The translations under genes were made by a program, and so were the position numbers. From positions 188,699-252,698 of the forward strand of contig NW_005178982.1 in NCBI RefSeq assembly GCF_000350225.1: a stretch of 64,000 bases of DNA, written 5' to 3'. The notes below the pieces were generated by a model that saw only the letters and a list, made by a program, of their open reading frames with translations, made no database searches and was not told the DNA's origin. Shown here piece by piece: positions 44,199 to 55,677 of this stretch (position 1 is its first letter; each line of letters begins with the position of its first letter). Source of the stretch: Chondrus crispus (lineage: Eukaryota; Rhodophyta; Florideophyceae; Gigartinales; Gigartinaceae).

Positions 44199-44440
44199 GA
44201 CGAGGGTGAGCGAGAACAGAGGAAGGCGGGGGCGGGATGGAAGGCGAGGGCAGCGAGGGCGGGAGAGGTACAGTACTACATGGATAGGCGGCGTAATGTA
44301 ACACATTTTTGGTGTAATTGTTTTGGTTGTAATTATTATATATTATATATGACAACAGTAACACGTGTATTATAGTGCATTCGTCATCGCCGCGAGGGCC
44401 TTCTCCTTCCGGAGAAGGAGAAGCCGGAGAGGAAGACAGG

Positions 44441-44455
44441 CAAAAGGGAGGACGA
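44441..44455. repeat. Minisatellite site, single 19-bp unit
   Basis: Corresponds to the 3-unit and 4-unit arrays at 26900 and 60111. Confidence 0.7.
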
Positions 44456-44907
44456 CGGAGCGGGACGGCAGAGTTGTGGGCGAATCTCCGAAACCTGTGG
44501 CCAACGGCGACTCGGTGTTAATCGAAAACACTCATCTGTACGCTAACGGTACTCCGTTTCCGGTACTCCGTTTCCAGTAAAGGCAGAGCAGCCGACTTTC
44601 CTTACCCGAAAGCACAGCACGGGTCGCCCAGTTTAGCAGATCCCACAGTCGGCCTCCGACTGCTCTGCCGCACCGGCTTGCCGCTCGCCTCGTGACCGTG
44701 ACCGCAGCAGCCTCAAGCAGGGAAAAGCAATATAACATCCTTAACACCGCGTGGCAACACTCCCGCCGACGCCCGCCAAAATCGGGTCCCTACCCACAGA
44801 TCCTTCTCGATCTCATTGCAGATATTTCGAACCTCCACGCCCGCCGCCCCCACGCACACCATCCTCGTCTACATGTCTACATGGCTCCGTGACCCACCCC
44901 CTGCCGC

Positions 44908-45791
44908 ATGGCTTTCGCCGTCTCGCCGCCGACCCGGCGCGCCCGTCACGTGCCGCGATCTGCATGCCGGGCGCGGCCGCTGCGGCGCGTGGCGCTGCGC
45001 GGCTGCGCGACGCAGCAAAACATCGCCCTCGCGCACGCGGTGCTGCGCCGCGCGGCCCACTCGCAGGGCCTGGACGTGGCGCGGCTCAACACCCTCGTGC
45101 GGCTCACGGATCTGCTGCTGAGCGAGAGCAAGCGGTACAACCTCACGGCGATCCGCACGCGCGATGCCGTGCTTCTTAAGCACGTCGTGGACGCGCTGAG
45201 CCTGCTACCGGCGCTGGATGCGGAGGCCGCGGCCGCTGCCACCGGGCTGCGCGTCGTCGATGTCGGCACGGGTGCGGGGTTACCGGGGCTCGTCCTGGCC
45301 ATCGCGAGGCCGCAGTGGGACGTTGCGCTGCTCGAGGCCGCGCGCAAGAAGACGCGCTTCCACGACATCGTGGAACGCGAGCTGGCCCTGCCCAACGTGA
45401 CGTCCGTGTGGGGGAAGGCGGAGGAGGTCGGGCAGAGTAAGATGCATCGGGGACGGTATGACGCGGTCGTGGCACGGTGGTTGGCGGAAATACGCATTTG
45501 CTGCGGACTGTGCGTGCCGCTGGCAAAGGGGGCGGGGGTGCGTTTTTGACGCAAAAGAGCGTGGGCGCGGGCGCTGAGGAGATCGCCGCCGCGAAGAAGG
45601 CCATCAGAAGGCTGGGCGGGAAGCTGGAAGGTGTGCGCGAGGCGTGGCCGTGGGAGTGGATGCAGGGGCAGGGGGAAGAGGCGGAAGAGGTTGACGGAAG
45701 GAAGAAGTGTATTGTGGCTGTACGAAAGGTGAAGGCAACGCTAGTGGCGTTTCCGAGGTTGCTGGGGGTGCCGAAGAAGACGCCTTTGTGA
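44908..45791 (+). CDS. rsmG: RsmG-like methyltransferase, copy 2, frameshifted C-terminus
   Basis: Same protein as copy 1, with a few substitutions. Because TTTTTGACGC replaces TTTTTCACGC, the first frame stops at 45547-45549 after 213 residues, just past CVPLAKGAGVRF. The correct C-terminus (FLTQKSVGAGAEEI, FPRLLGVPKKTPL) continues in the other frame to 45791. AdoMet motif VVDVGTGAGLPGLVLA is intact. Truncation removes the last strands of the Rossmann fold, so this copy is the least likely to be active unless the frame is restored during expression. Confidence 0.7.
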
Positions 45792-46726
45792 GATGGCGAA
45801 CAGGTTTTCGAGGAGAGAAAGGCGTCGGGAGACCGGAGAGAGGAAAGATGTCTGTTGAGAGATGTGGCAGGGAATAGGAGCGCGTGTTGGGTGAAAAGCA
45901 CATCAAGCATTGCAAGGGGCGCACATGAATGTCGTGCGAGAAGAAGAGCGCAAGCGCGTTGCGAAAGGCACAGTTCGCTATGGAAATATGACATACGAAG
46001 TAAGAAGTTGCAGAGCGGCCCCGATCGAGAGTTGTGACGGCATTGAGAATTGGTTTATCTCGAGACATTGTTTCGCTGCCGTTCCCCTCCTCCTTCGTGC
46101 CCCTCCTTTCGTACCAAGCAGCGGCCTGCCAAGTCTCTGCCATCCGACAACGTCCTTCCCTCTCCCTTCACGGAACGTCGGCGTCGTCACTCGATCCAAT
46201 GAAGAACACCGTCTCTGCAAGGGGCATCGGCTACCATGTGAGAGATAAGCACTAGGCAAAAGGGAAAGTATCCTGGCCGGCACAGGTGAAACAAGCGGCC
46301 CCCAGTGACACACCGACCACGATAGGCAGTCTGATCACCGTCAGCAGCGAGACGGATAAGTTGGAGCGAGAGTAGTGACGACGAAGAAAAGAGGTTTGCG
46401 AGTTTCTTGTTTCAACAATGGCAGCTGCAACTCTACTGGAACACGTGTCACACGTTTCCGCAGAAAACTATCCTCGCTGTTACTGTAATTCAGAAGGGGT
46501 GCAAGTAACATTCCGTCCACGCTTTTTGTACACTTCTGTGCTCCAATGAAGGAAAGCATGTGATGCCAAGAACACCGATGGCCGATTGCGATGGCCCCTT
46601 CTCCCGAGTCTCGGGCGGCCAGCGGTTTGGCTTTATTTTATGGATAAAGTACCAGATACTGTACTGTAGGTGTAATCCTATCGTTCCAAAAACTTCGCCC
46701 TTTTGTTATTATAAAAAAAAACAGCC
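45792..46726. other. Duplicated non-coding DNA downstream of RsmG copy 2
   Basis: Counterpart of 28289-29222. No gene recognised. Confidence 0.6.
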
Positions 46727-49700
46727 ACTCGACCCTACGCATTAGTGCCGTCCCGTGTAAAGACTAATAATACGGCACTAATTCTGAGCGGCACAATCAG
46801 ATGGCAGAACCACTACCCGGCCAGAACTCTGTTATTAGAGTCTGCTGTTGTTGCCTTTGACCCTGTCTCTCATACCTAGCTTCTAGAAAAGCTCGTTTTG
46901 CGGACCTCAAGTGCGATAAGGCATTGCTCACATCGCACTCCACACCCAGACTCTCCAAAGACCCAAACAGCCTGGCTAGCACTACTAGTGGGGTACCCCC
47001 TAAGTTGAACATGATTAGAAAAATAAATGTAAAAACAAGAAGCAAGCGGCATCGGAGAAAAATTTTTGACTGTTTGGAAAACTGACAGTCTCCACGTACC
47101 TGCTTTTCTGATCTCAGGAGCCAAAAGGCTCATACATCGGCATGAACGGCGTCTTTCGGTCCGGGTATCGGAGAGGTTGCAACCACAGAAAAAGCACCCA
47201 TTATTTGCACGGACATTTCACTGGCTGATGCATTTCGACATTGCAATTTTTAATTCTAATTGCTATTCGGGGACGGTGCAACCTCCTGTGCTGCCTTCTT
47301 GAAGATTGCGGCACGCCGAGCGGAAGTTCTCTTCTTCGCAATCTGGCGACGTACCAACAGAGACCTTGGATAAATGGTCGCATCCTTATAATGGTGCACA
47401 CGGAAAGCAAGCGCTTTCTCCCGTAGCGTTAAGCGCTGTGCTCTAGTCCGCTCCACAGCCTCAGCTGCACGTTGCTCTACATCGGCCTCCCTCTCCTGCC
47501 TTACTGCCCGCCTAGCTCTTCCCATAGCGTCCTTACACCTTGCCAACTCCATCGCGACATCCGTTGTCAGGGTCAACCCAGCCGATGTGTCAACATAACC
47601 GCATTGTAGCACGCGCGGTTGTACGCCTAAACTATCCTTGTACACCAAGCGTTTCTTTTCTAGCATTTCCTTCATTTCCGAGACTGTCGCCAAAGATATG
47701 TTATTGATAGAACACTGCGGACGGGGCACGTCGATGAGGGCACCAGCATTGAGTGGCCATATACCAGATTTCCTAAAAGCAGAGGTCACATGTGCTCGCG
47801 TGAACGCCTTGCCATATGCCTCTCGCATTACCTTCATATAGTCAAACACGTCGTAGCTCTTCCATTCTGTAGGGGAAGAAAGCTGTTCGACACAGCTGCG
47901 AATGTGTTCTTTAAATGGACCGAAAACCCCAACATCCAGAGGTTGGGTTGTGCCGCTTGTATGCGCAGGCAATGCGTATACCACAATCCCAGCTTGCTTC
48001 AGAGTATGTAGAACCCGGTACCCCATATGGCTTCGATAGCCATCCAAAATTAAAAGAACCTTCCTGCCATTTTCTGTGAGGTCCTTGACATCATCCGCAA
48101 AATATTTTGCTCAGCGCAGGAAGTTTTTGCTGTCCACCCCAGCCACATCCTCTCTTGTGGTTATGACACTTCCTCGAGGAAGACAATCGGCAACCGTCTC
48201 CATGACAGGTGCCCCATTGAGCTCAACAGTGCGATACTTTAGAGATTTACCCTCGACAACAAATAAAGGGCGACCAACATCCCCATTGGCAAATATCACG
48301 GGCATGACTGTTATTCGTTTAACATTCCTAAACTCTGGTGATCTCTGAAGAGACTTCTGTCCTCGAGCACTGTAGGACTTTCTTCTATTCGACTGTGCAC
48401 AATCTTTGCTTGGTGTCATACCACTTTCGTCTAGGTTGGCAATGCGCGAAGAGTCCAAGTTGTACACACGAATTAGCCGTTCCAATTCTGCAAAATGGGT
48501 CGTCAGATTTTCGGCATTGGTTGCTTTCCAGCGAGTCTCTTCCTCTGTAGAGGCCCTTCCGAATTTGATCTTTTCTCGGTGGCGCTTAGAAAAGAGTGAT
48601 AGAAACTTTCGTCCAGGGCGCCCCTCAATAAAAGGTATTGTATTCTGGCGTTCGGCTGAAAACGAAGTCACCATCAATTGGACAGCATCTGCGACGTCTG
48701 TCCGTTTGAGGGGGAAGCCGCGGCGAGAGTACGAAAGAACAAGGTCAACAATGACTTGCTCCTCATCGGGGGATATGTAGGTGCGTGCTTTTTTTGATTC
48801 ACCTCTGTGTGCGAATCTGTACTGAAAAGTCGCCAAAGGGAGCCGGGCAAGTCGGGCAGCCTCGCGCCTAGTTGCGCCATTATCGATAGCAATGACGGCT
48901 CGGTTGAAGTAGTGCTCTTCTTTCCTCTCGCGACTGGTCTTCTTGGTCATGGTGTGGTGGCCGTGGTGTGAGGAGAAGCGGAATGAGCTCTAATGCCCCA
49001 ATTTGCACCGAGGTTTCACCAAAGTTTGTTTTCCGATGGCAAAAAGGGCGCCAAGTCGGATTCTGCATGTCAAATTGCGCCATTTGCATTTTTGAACGAT
49101 TTACGTCATTGTCACTGAACGTTTTTCACTCAAAAGTAGAGTCCTTTACCGGTAGAAGCTGAATCACAATAAAATTTGCAATAAAGTTTTTGTTCCAGTG
49201 ATGGGTGCTCTGTTCAAGAAAGGGGGGCATGTACGGGTACAGCACTCGGTACGGCCCGCCTCTCCGTAATTTCACACTCGTCTTCTGCCACACAATCATC
49301 CATCATAGCATCACTGGCAGACTGATTCTGTAGCTCTCCACCATAATGTATTGAATCGCAAGCATCACTAATAGAAGCTTCTGCCACAAGCTCATTAGTC
49401 TCGATCTCAATCTATTCCTCCACATCTTTCCTGCAGAATTCTGTAGTTTCTGCAAGGCCGTCTTCTGGCACCAGGCTCAGTCGGGAGAGAAACCCTACTA
49501 TACCATCCACCATAGATTTATCAATTTCTGTTTCATTTCGACCAACTTTCCGACCTGCAGCAGATGCCCAACCTCGATTTTCTGTGCAATCGTAAGGCGC
49601 GTACGCTTCGCTTTGGCGGTCTTTTCAGGAATCATGTTAGGGTCTTTGAGTGAGGTGCCATCACCAATTTGAGCTGCGCAGCATGAGGAGTGGGCGATGA

Positions 49701-49802
49701 CGACGGCGTGCATGACACGTGGCAGAAGCTGTGTCTGCCGGTTTTCGCGGCACTAATTCGAGGGTGGCAATAATAAAAGCGGCACTATTGCGCGTCCCCC
49801 CC
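46727..49802 (-). mobile_element. Pogo/Tigger-like DNA transposon
   Basis: About 3.1 kb with a minus-strand transposase. The right end, read inward, is GGGGGGGACGCGCAATAGTGCCG, and the left end is CGACCCTACGCATTAGTGCCG, an imperfect terminal inverted repeat. Further CGGCACTAATTC motifs occur inside both ends. The exact boundaries are uncertain by several bases. Its left 100 bp also occur in unit A1, so the element was present before the duplication and was later cut down there. Confidence 0.65.
47256..48950 (-). pseudogene. Pogo/CENP-B-like DDE transposase, single in-frame stop
   Basis: About 560 residues that would bind the element's ends through N-terminal helix-turn-helix domains and cut with a DDE domain. 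The first part (48950 to 48111) has an HTH region (GATRREAARLARLPLATFQYR) and a second CENP-B-like domain (GRKFLSLFSKRH). The catalytic Asp motif is IANLDESGM. A TGA at 48111-48113 interrupts the frame where FLR-W-AKYF would be expected. The frame then continues with LLILDGYRSHM (second Asp) and PAHTSGTTQPLDVGVFGPFK (third Asp region), and an Arg/Glu-rich tail to 47256. Only this one lesion is visible, so inactivation is probably recent. Confidence 0.75.
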
Positions 49803-49942
49803 GTAATCCATTGCGATGTCGTGTCATGATTCACCCACACCGCACGTGTACACCAAGTACACGACTGCCAGAGATCACACCCTCGTTCAGTAACGATCGT
49901 TCGCCCTCTCCCTCACGGACACCGTCGCATCGTTCTTGTTGA

Positions 49943-49992
49943 CAAGCTCCGTTTCCAATGCGGTGATGTCACCGCATTAGAAACGGAGCTTG
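49943..49992. repeat. Hairpin, 24-bp arms
   Basis: Arms 49943-49966 and 49969-49992 differ at one base with a 2-base loop; the arm begins CAAGCTCCGTTTC. Nearly perfect cruciform potential, no associated gene seen. Confidence 0.8.
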
Positions 49993-51060
49993 CATTGCTG
50001 CTCCGCGTGAAGCCTCAGGGGAGTGCAGTGGTACACAACACACCTTTTCGATTCCTTCCTTTCAAACTTGAACAAACAAAAACAAAACTCACCTCTTTTT
50101 CTGCTTTAGTCATAACTAAGTCCACCATTCCGCGCACCCTACATATCACTGAAACGTACACTCTCCAACTTCAAATCACATCTCATCCATGACATTGATG
50201 AATGCCGAACAACTCATGAAGAGTCGGAGAAGAGTTGATGTTCTCAGACTGAACGTAGCGACCATCAACATGAAACGTACCCCAGCCTTCGGTATTCTTG
50301 CTACTCGCGATGCAGCAAGTACAGTGATAGCCATTCAGGGGCTGGTTGTGTCACTTGATGCATTTCTGCGATGCACCTAGAGCCTCGTTCGCAAGCAGCT
50401 CTCTGCTCCTGTCATGCAGGACAGCTTGAGAGCGTGAGGGCGTGGGCGGTGCCAGGTACAGTTCCTAAAGTGATACTGAAAGCCCGCTTTTGTATTCGCC
50501 GAACAAACATATGTACTTGTTCCAACGCCGCAACTCGCAGCAGTTAGCACAATCAAAACACAGGCTGTGTCATTTACGCACACATCATACACTCCGAACT
50601 GTCTCGTCAATTTGTGTCTTTCTTTCTCGTCACCCTCATGGCTCTCACGTTTCTCCAATAACATCGGCTGAAGGTTGCCCTTGCGTTTGCTCCAATACTG
50701 TACCATCCACTTAGGCTGCAAACTGTGAGCTTAGCATGGCCACTTTTCTCTCTTCTCCGTGCTCCCAACCTAGAGCAGTTTCCGCCCTCCCCCCCTCAGC
50801 TGCAAACTGCCACCATAGCATAACCACGTTTCCACGTGCTCTCATCCCAATCCTAAAGCAGATATCCCTCATCTTTTGTACGATATTGGGTGCTACAACT
50901 GGCGCAAGGCCATGTGTTGCCTCTGCTGCACAGGATAGCATTCCGGCAACATCCGGGCGCATGCAAACCTAAAAAACTTATTTGAATTCTATTCCGCAAC
51001 GACGATCTCCTTCCAATACAGCTGTGGCTCCCGCGGAGTAGTCGATAAAGTGCGAGCGTC
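49993..51060. other. No confident gene
   Basis: Short frames only (50189-50380 plus, 50377-50721 minus, 50711-50962 minus). A phrase with AGCTGCAAACTG / GGCTGCAAACTG recurs near 50712 and 50797. No domain recognised. Confidence 0.35.
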
Positions 51061-51062
51061 GC

Positions 51063-51761
51063 TTGCTTCCGCCATATTCCGACCACACTGTTGTTGTGCC
51101 TGAAGAAATGAACTTGCTTCCCTCGCCCACATTGACCACGTCTGCATCCCACCCTCCCCCCTCGTGCCGGCAGCGCGCAAGGATGAGCGGGGGCAGCAGC
51201 AGCGGCGGGATGGAGGGCGGGGGCGCGCTCGAGGAGCTGGACGTGCTGCTGTCGCCGCGGGCTAGGCGTGATGTCGCCGGTCTCGGAGGAGCTCGGGCTG
51301 CTACTGGCGGCGATGGAGGCGGCGGCGGTGGGGAGGGACGCGGCGGCGGGGAGGGACGGCGGGGAAGGGCTCTGATGGTGGGACACGGGCTGGCGGCGGC
51401 GGCGGCGGGCCGGGCGGGCGAAGGCGAAGGGGCGAAGGCGAAGGGGCGAAGGCGAAGGCGGCGAAAGCGGCGCGCGTGGCGGTCCCGAGGGCGAGGGCGG
51501 TGCGGAAGAGAGCAAGCGCCAGGCGGAGCCGCGAGAGGTAGAAGGTGCGGGAGCTCCTTTAAACTAAAAGATTTGGACTATGATGTGAATCTAAGCGTCA
51601 TTAGCGCTGACCTGAGCGAGCTGTTGGGGGAGGTGTTCGACCCGGTCAGGTGCCATAGAGAAGAGAAAATAGTACAGGGGGGGTCGCTCAATAGTGCCTA
51701 CTTTAGTAGTGCCTCCCTCTATATAGTGCTATGGCTCACCCTCTGGCACAGGTTATCATAA
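51063..51761 (+). CDS. Hypothetical Gly/Arg-rich low-complexity frame
   Basis: A 232-residue frame with an internal MSGGSSSGGMEGGG start near 51182, long Gly-rich and Arg/Lys-rich stretches and no domain. The opposite strand is also open (50853-51515, Pro/Ser-rich), as expected for GC-rich simple DNA. The last about 30 codons enter the short element at 51676, so the natural 3' end is doubtful. Low confidence that it is a gene. Confidence 0.2.
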   Translation: MLPPYSDHTVVVPEEMNLLPSPTLTTSASHPPPSCRQRARMSGGSSSGGMEGGGALEELDVLLSPRARRDVAGLGGARAATGGDGGGGGGEGRGGGEGRRGRALMVGHGLAAAAAGRAGEGEGAKAKGRRRRRRKRRAWRSRGRGRCGREQAPGGAARGRRCGSSFKLKDLDYDVNLSVISADLSELLGEVFDPVRCHREEKIVQGGSLNSAYFSSASLYIVLWLTLWHRLS

Positions 51762-51962
51762 GCTCACACGTGTATCATCCGGCATGGTTCAGTACTCAAA
51801 GGATGAAGTTATTTGTGTTATACAGGCTATGTTGTGTTTGTGTTAGCAGTGTGCTTTGTCCCCAAATATATGTATTTGAGCCTCCTTTATATAGTGCCAT
51901 CCCTCCAATAGTGCCATAGCTAGAGGTATGTCACGCTATAGCACTATATCGTAGGAGGCACT
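51676..51962. mobile_element. Short inverted-repeat element related to the B-unit element
   Basis: GTAC at 51672-51675 and 51963-51966. The left end AGGGGGGGTCGCTCAATAGTGCC resembles the ends of the elements at 30018 and 55057 and of the pogo-like transposon. Multiple TATAGTGC motifs inside. The two ends pair only imperfectly. Confidence 0.5.
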
Positions 51963-51966
51963 GTAC

Positions 51967-52866
51967 TTGTACTGTACAGAAACTATAATATAAAGCCAGC
52001 CAGATTCGGCCCCCCTACAAAAATTTAGAAAAAATCAATAGCAATAAAAAGTTTTTGATACTAGGACACTACAGTAATTTCCACCAGCCTTGTAACGTCC
52101 GATATGACACAATCCTGTCCACTTGTACATCTGTCAAGACCATCGCCCACTCCCTGATGTCTACCTGACCATGACCCGATCCATCTTGGACGCCGCGCCT
52201 ACGTTGAAATTCACCGTATCAATATTCGGCATTCCCCCATCTGCGCCCCCCTTCTCCCCCCGCACCCGTCTCATCATTCGTTCAGGCCCCACACCTAGCG
52301 GTCGTGCGACTTATCGTCCAACTCTATCTCGTTCCTCATCAGCTGGCGGCCCCCCGAAAACTCCTTGCGACAACCTTGGCTGAGCATTATGTCCACCTGC
52401 CCGTCGCCGTCATCGTCCGCCGCGCGCACGATGTTCCCTCGCGTGGTCTCCACCTTGGGGGCGCCTCTGGCAGCTCTCGACCTTGCGAAACCTCTCGACC
52501 GCGACATTGATGAGGGCAAAATCCGGCGCATCAAACGACGTCGCCACGACCGGTTCAATGACATCTCCATGTTCAAATCTTTCGCAGGCACGCCCGTGCT
52601 AACCGTGTCGCGTGGCAACTCATGCTGTTCTGACACGTCTGGCGCCCCCTTATTCGTGAGCAACACATCTTCCGTGCCGGCCACATCTTCCGTGCCGGCC
52701 ATTCGAAGGCGGTCTCCGTCACACAAGCTCGCCCTCGGCCCCCGGCCATGCAGCGCCCGGACCCACCGATACCTTCTGGGTTACAGCGATGCCCCAAATC
52801 CGTCACGCTCGCCCCCTCCCCCAATCACATGAAACGTCACAGCAAGGCCCTCCCCCCTCTAGTTAG
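51967..52866. other. Unresolved region with overlapping hypothetical frames
   Basis: A plus-strand frame 52365-52832 (155 aa) and a minus-strand frame 52295-52726 (143 aa, with ADDDGDGQVDIML) overlap. Neither matches a family I know. One of them may be an exon of a real gene. The repeated CATCTTCCGTGCCGGC near 52667-52698 gives a duplicated short phrase in both. Confidence 0.3.
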
Positions 52867-52867
52867 T

Positions 52868-52966
52868 AACTTGTACTTGTAAAAGCGGGGGGGTAACTAC
52901 TAGTTACCCCCCGCTTTTACACTATTAGTTACCCCCCCCCCCCGCTTTTACGAGTACAACCTCCTC
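52868..52966. repeat. Foldback element with nested palindromes
   Basis: GTAAAAGCGGGGGGGTAACTA pairs with TAGTTACCCCCCGCTTTTAC immediately after it, and a second TAGTTACCCC...GCTTTTAC follows. Outer TTGTACTTGTAAAAGC pairs with GCTTTTACGAGTACAA. The C-run is 13-14 bases long. Confidence 0.75.
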
Positions 52967-54425
52967 AGCTCCCAAAATGCAACTCCAAACCCCAGCGCAA
53001 GACATCTCCACCCAAGTTGCGGCTTCGCAGTCCCAAGTTCCCCATCGCCAATTTTATTCCTGTACCGCATGATCCGGAATGGAATTGCGGCGCATGTCTC
53101 TGTCTCGCCGTCGGAATACGGCTCTCCAGATGTGCCTCGCAGTAATCCACGAGACAATGGCACCACTTCGTCCGAAGCGGCTCGCCAAAAGCGAGCCAGC
53201 AACGAAGAAACATATCTCGAAGCCCTACAAAGGGCATAGAACGGAAGTTTGCACGTCTCCCGCGTAGAAAGCTCCTTCCTCAATAGATGTCTTAGCAGTA
53301 AGCGCATTCTCCGCACTACCAGCAGCACAAATCGTTCCGCCAACTGCCTTGACTCCTGAACACAGCGACGCTTTCATGTTGCACAACAGGTGGCAGAAGG
53401 GGCACTAAATCCACAACAGGGGCTACCAGACGAGACCACAAGGAAATTTTAAAAGGCAGGGGTGCAGTCCATCCCATGACGGCAAGTGTTGCCTCGATTA
53501 GTGTGGTCATTTGTACCGCATCGGTGGGACTACCTATACCACTCATACCGTACATGGAAATTACATCCGCAGTTCTACAAACGGCAATGCAGCAGTCGCT
53601 GTTGCCCCGCAACCAAAGGTAGCGCATAGCAACGAAAAATGAGTGAATGTTGATGCTCTATCCATTGCAAGAAAGGGGACTTGTCAAGAACAAACAACTG
53701 GGACCCGGGCTTGGACTTGGTGCGCGGATAGTGTGTAGCATATGTAAATACGCGTGTGATTTTAGCGATGAGATATGCGGCAGTTGCCCCGACAACTGTG
53801 AGGCACGATGTGTATCTCATTTTGGCCGCAAGCTCAGTTCTCGCTGTCGACGAGCAGGACACATGCCTGTGCTGGTCAGGAGGCGTGATCCTGTGCTTCT
53901 CGGGGATCTTATCTCTCGCCTGGAAGACATGGCTGGCGTACAGTCGAGCTCCGAAAAACGTTTGCCCGGATACAAAGACTTTCTTTGGACATGGGAAACC
54001 TCGATTCGGAGCTCTGGGCTTCGGTTGAGGCTGAATTTGAAGGCGGGCGCTGCTCGTGCGCCACGGACAATACAGCAGAAGAAAAGCGAAGAAAGAAAGC
54101 GAAGAAAGCCTGCCAAGCCAGCGGAACAGCAGCGGCACGAGCGAAAGCTACAGGAGGATCCCGATTTTGAACATGTGAAGAAGAGGAGAAAGTCAGAGGC
54201 GGGGCACTAGCTAGAGGAGGATCTTGATTCCGAACATGTCAAGAAGAATAGAAAGGGGCAAGTTAAGAATCTGGTAGACAGAAGGAGATTGGTGCCGCAC
54301 GACGAAAACAAGGCGTGGCGAGGCGCAGGCACAAGTCGGGCTCGCCGGCATCCTCCCAGAAGCGGAAACGAGAAGACGAGGTAGCGACAGTCGCAGGCCC
54401 CTAGCGTTGCAGCCCAGAATGACGC
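52967..54425. other. Unresolved region, several overlapping hypothetical frames
   Basis: Minus-strand frames 52948-53343 (131 aa) and 53316-53627 (103 aa) could be exons of one gene. Plus-strand frame 53647-54210 (187 aa) has Cys pairs (CSICKYACDF, CGSCPDNCEARC) and a Lys/Arg-rich C-terminus (KKRRKSEAGH), while the minus strand across it is also open (53575-54138). I do not recognise any of these. Confidence 0.3.
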
Positions 54426-55056
54426 CGCCATGTATCCAAGAAAATGATCACGGTCACCGATTACGCTAATGGCCGGAGTGACCGTGCACGGCACTGGGAC
54501 CGCAGTCATTTTTCTAATCATACAACGTAACGAAAAGTACTTTCCGTACTCCAAATATGAAGGTACGGTATGTTCTGGCGTTTCTATCAGGGAGTCGACC
54601 CCACGCCCCGCCATGCCCCGCCGGCAGCCGCGCCAAGACGACCGCCGCCAGCGTCGTCACGAATGCGCAACAATTGCTCGACGCGAACCCGTGGCTGAGC
54701 ATCACCAGGCCAGGCCCCGGCGCCAGCGTCGCGCGGAGGTGAGCAGGCGGCACAAGCGCTCCGCAAACGCGTTCGCGGTATAGAACGGCGTCTCGGTCGC
54801 CATGCGAGCGGGCGTGTTGCAGCGGGGGAAGGCCGTTCGCCGGGCGGAGCTGTGCGGGTCGCCGGGCGCGAGCGGCGGCGCGTGGTCAGCGCGACGCGGC
54901 ATTGGGCGCGGTGGCGGGGGCGCCGGTGCAGGGGGACGCCGCGAGGTCTCGCGGGGGAATCGCTACGTGGACAGGTGTGGGCGTGACGCGTGACGCGGGC
55001 ACGGGTTAATGAATGACTTGTTGCCCGCAAATTGCATCGTTGCCCAAAAAAGGTAC

Positions 55057-55677
55057 AGGGGGTCGCGATATAGTGCTACCCTGTGTCAGTGGGCTGAAAA
55101 CGGCACTATATCGAACCAGGCACAGTATGATAATGAGATTTACGGCTTTTTGCAGCCATTTCCTTGCATCACTGCTCGAAAAAAACCCCTCGCAGGACGC
55201 CATCACTCATACTTACCATCTTGACTACAGACTCAAGTCTAATCAAGCATTTATGTTAGGCTAAAAGCTGTAGATCCAGGGCGATCGCTGGCAGAATTAG
55301 ATTCCCATATAGGTGTTGTCTAATTCTGCAAGCTGTCACCCCCCCAATCGCAGAATCTCCCTTTATGTTATTAGTAGCTGCCGAGCCGTCGCATTACTTC
55401 CTCCTTTTTCGCAGCCATAAATGCCAGCCTACACTTTTGCAGATGTCCAATTGCATCGTCGACCTTGCCTTTTTCCGCCATACTCTCATAGTCTCTATTC
55501 GAGCTAGCAACTGCATACTATCTTTCCGTGGCGGCAGTGGCTCTCGGGCAGTTCGTCCATCCAACTGCCTCTCTGGAGACCCTTCATTTTTGGCTCAAAA
55601 TTCGTGCCACCCGCAGAAGGGTAGCACTATATCGGAGCTGGCACTAACAAAGATGGCACTATATCGCGACCCCTCCT
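55057..55677. mobile_element. Short inverted-repeat element (MITE-like), copy in B2
   Basis: Orthologous to 30018-30519. AGGGGGTCGCGATATAGTGC at the left, GCACTATATCGCGACCCC at the right, GTAC on both sides (55053-55056, 55678-55681). Larger because of the nested 112-bp insertion. Confidence 0.7.
55258..55369. mobile_element. 112-bp insertion absent from unit B1
   Basis: TTTATGTT occurs at 55250-55257 and 55362-55369, while B1 has one copy, so this is a clean insertion with an 8-bp target duplication. Inside, GCAGAATTAGA and TCTAATTCTGC form an 11-bp inverted repeat. Confidence 0.75.

Larger units (their letters stand above)
40515..46831 (+). repeat. Segmental duplication unit A2
   Basis: Near-identical counterpart of A1 (22758-29327). 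Differences include the number of Sel1 repeats, a shorter minisatellite, and scattered substitutions. The homology ends inside the pogo-like element, which is complete here and truncated in A1. Confidence 0.9.
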
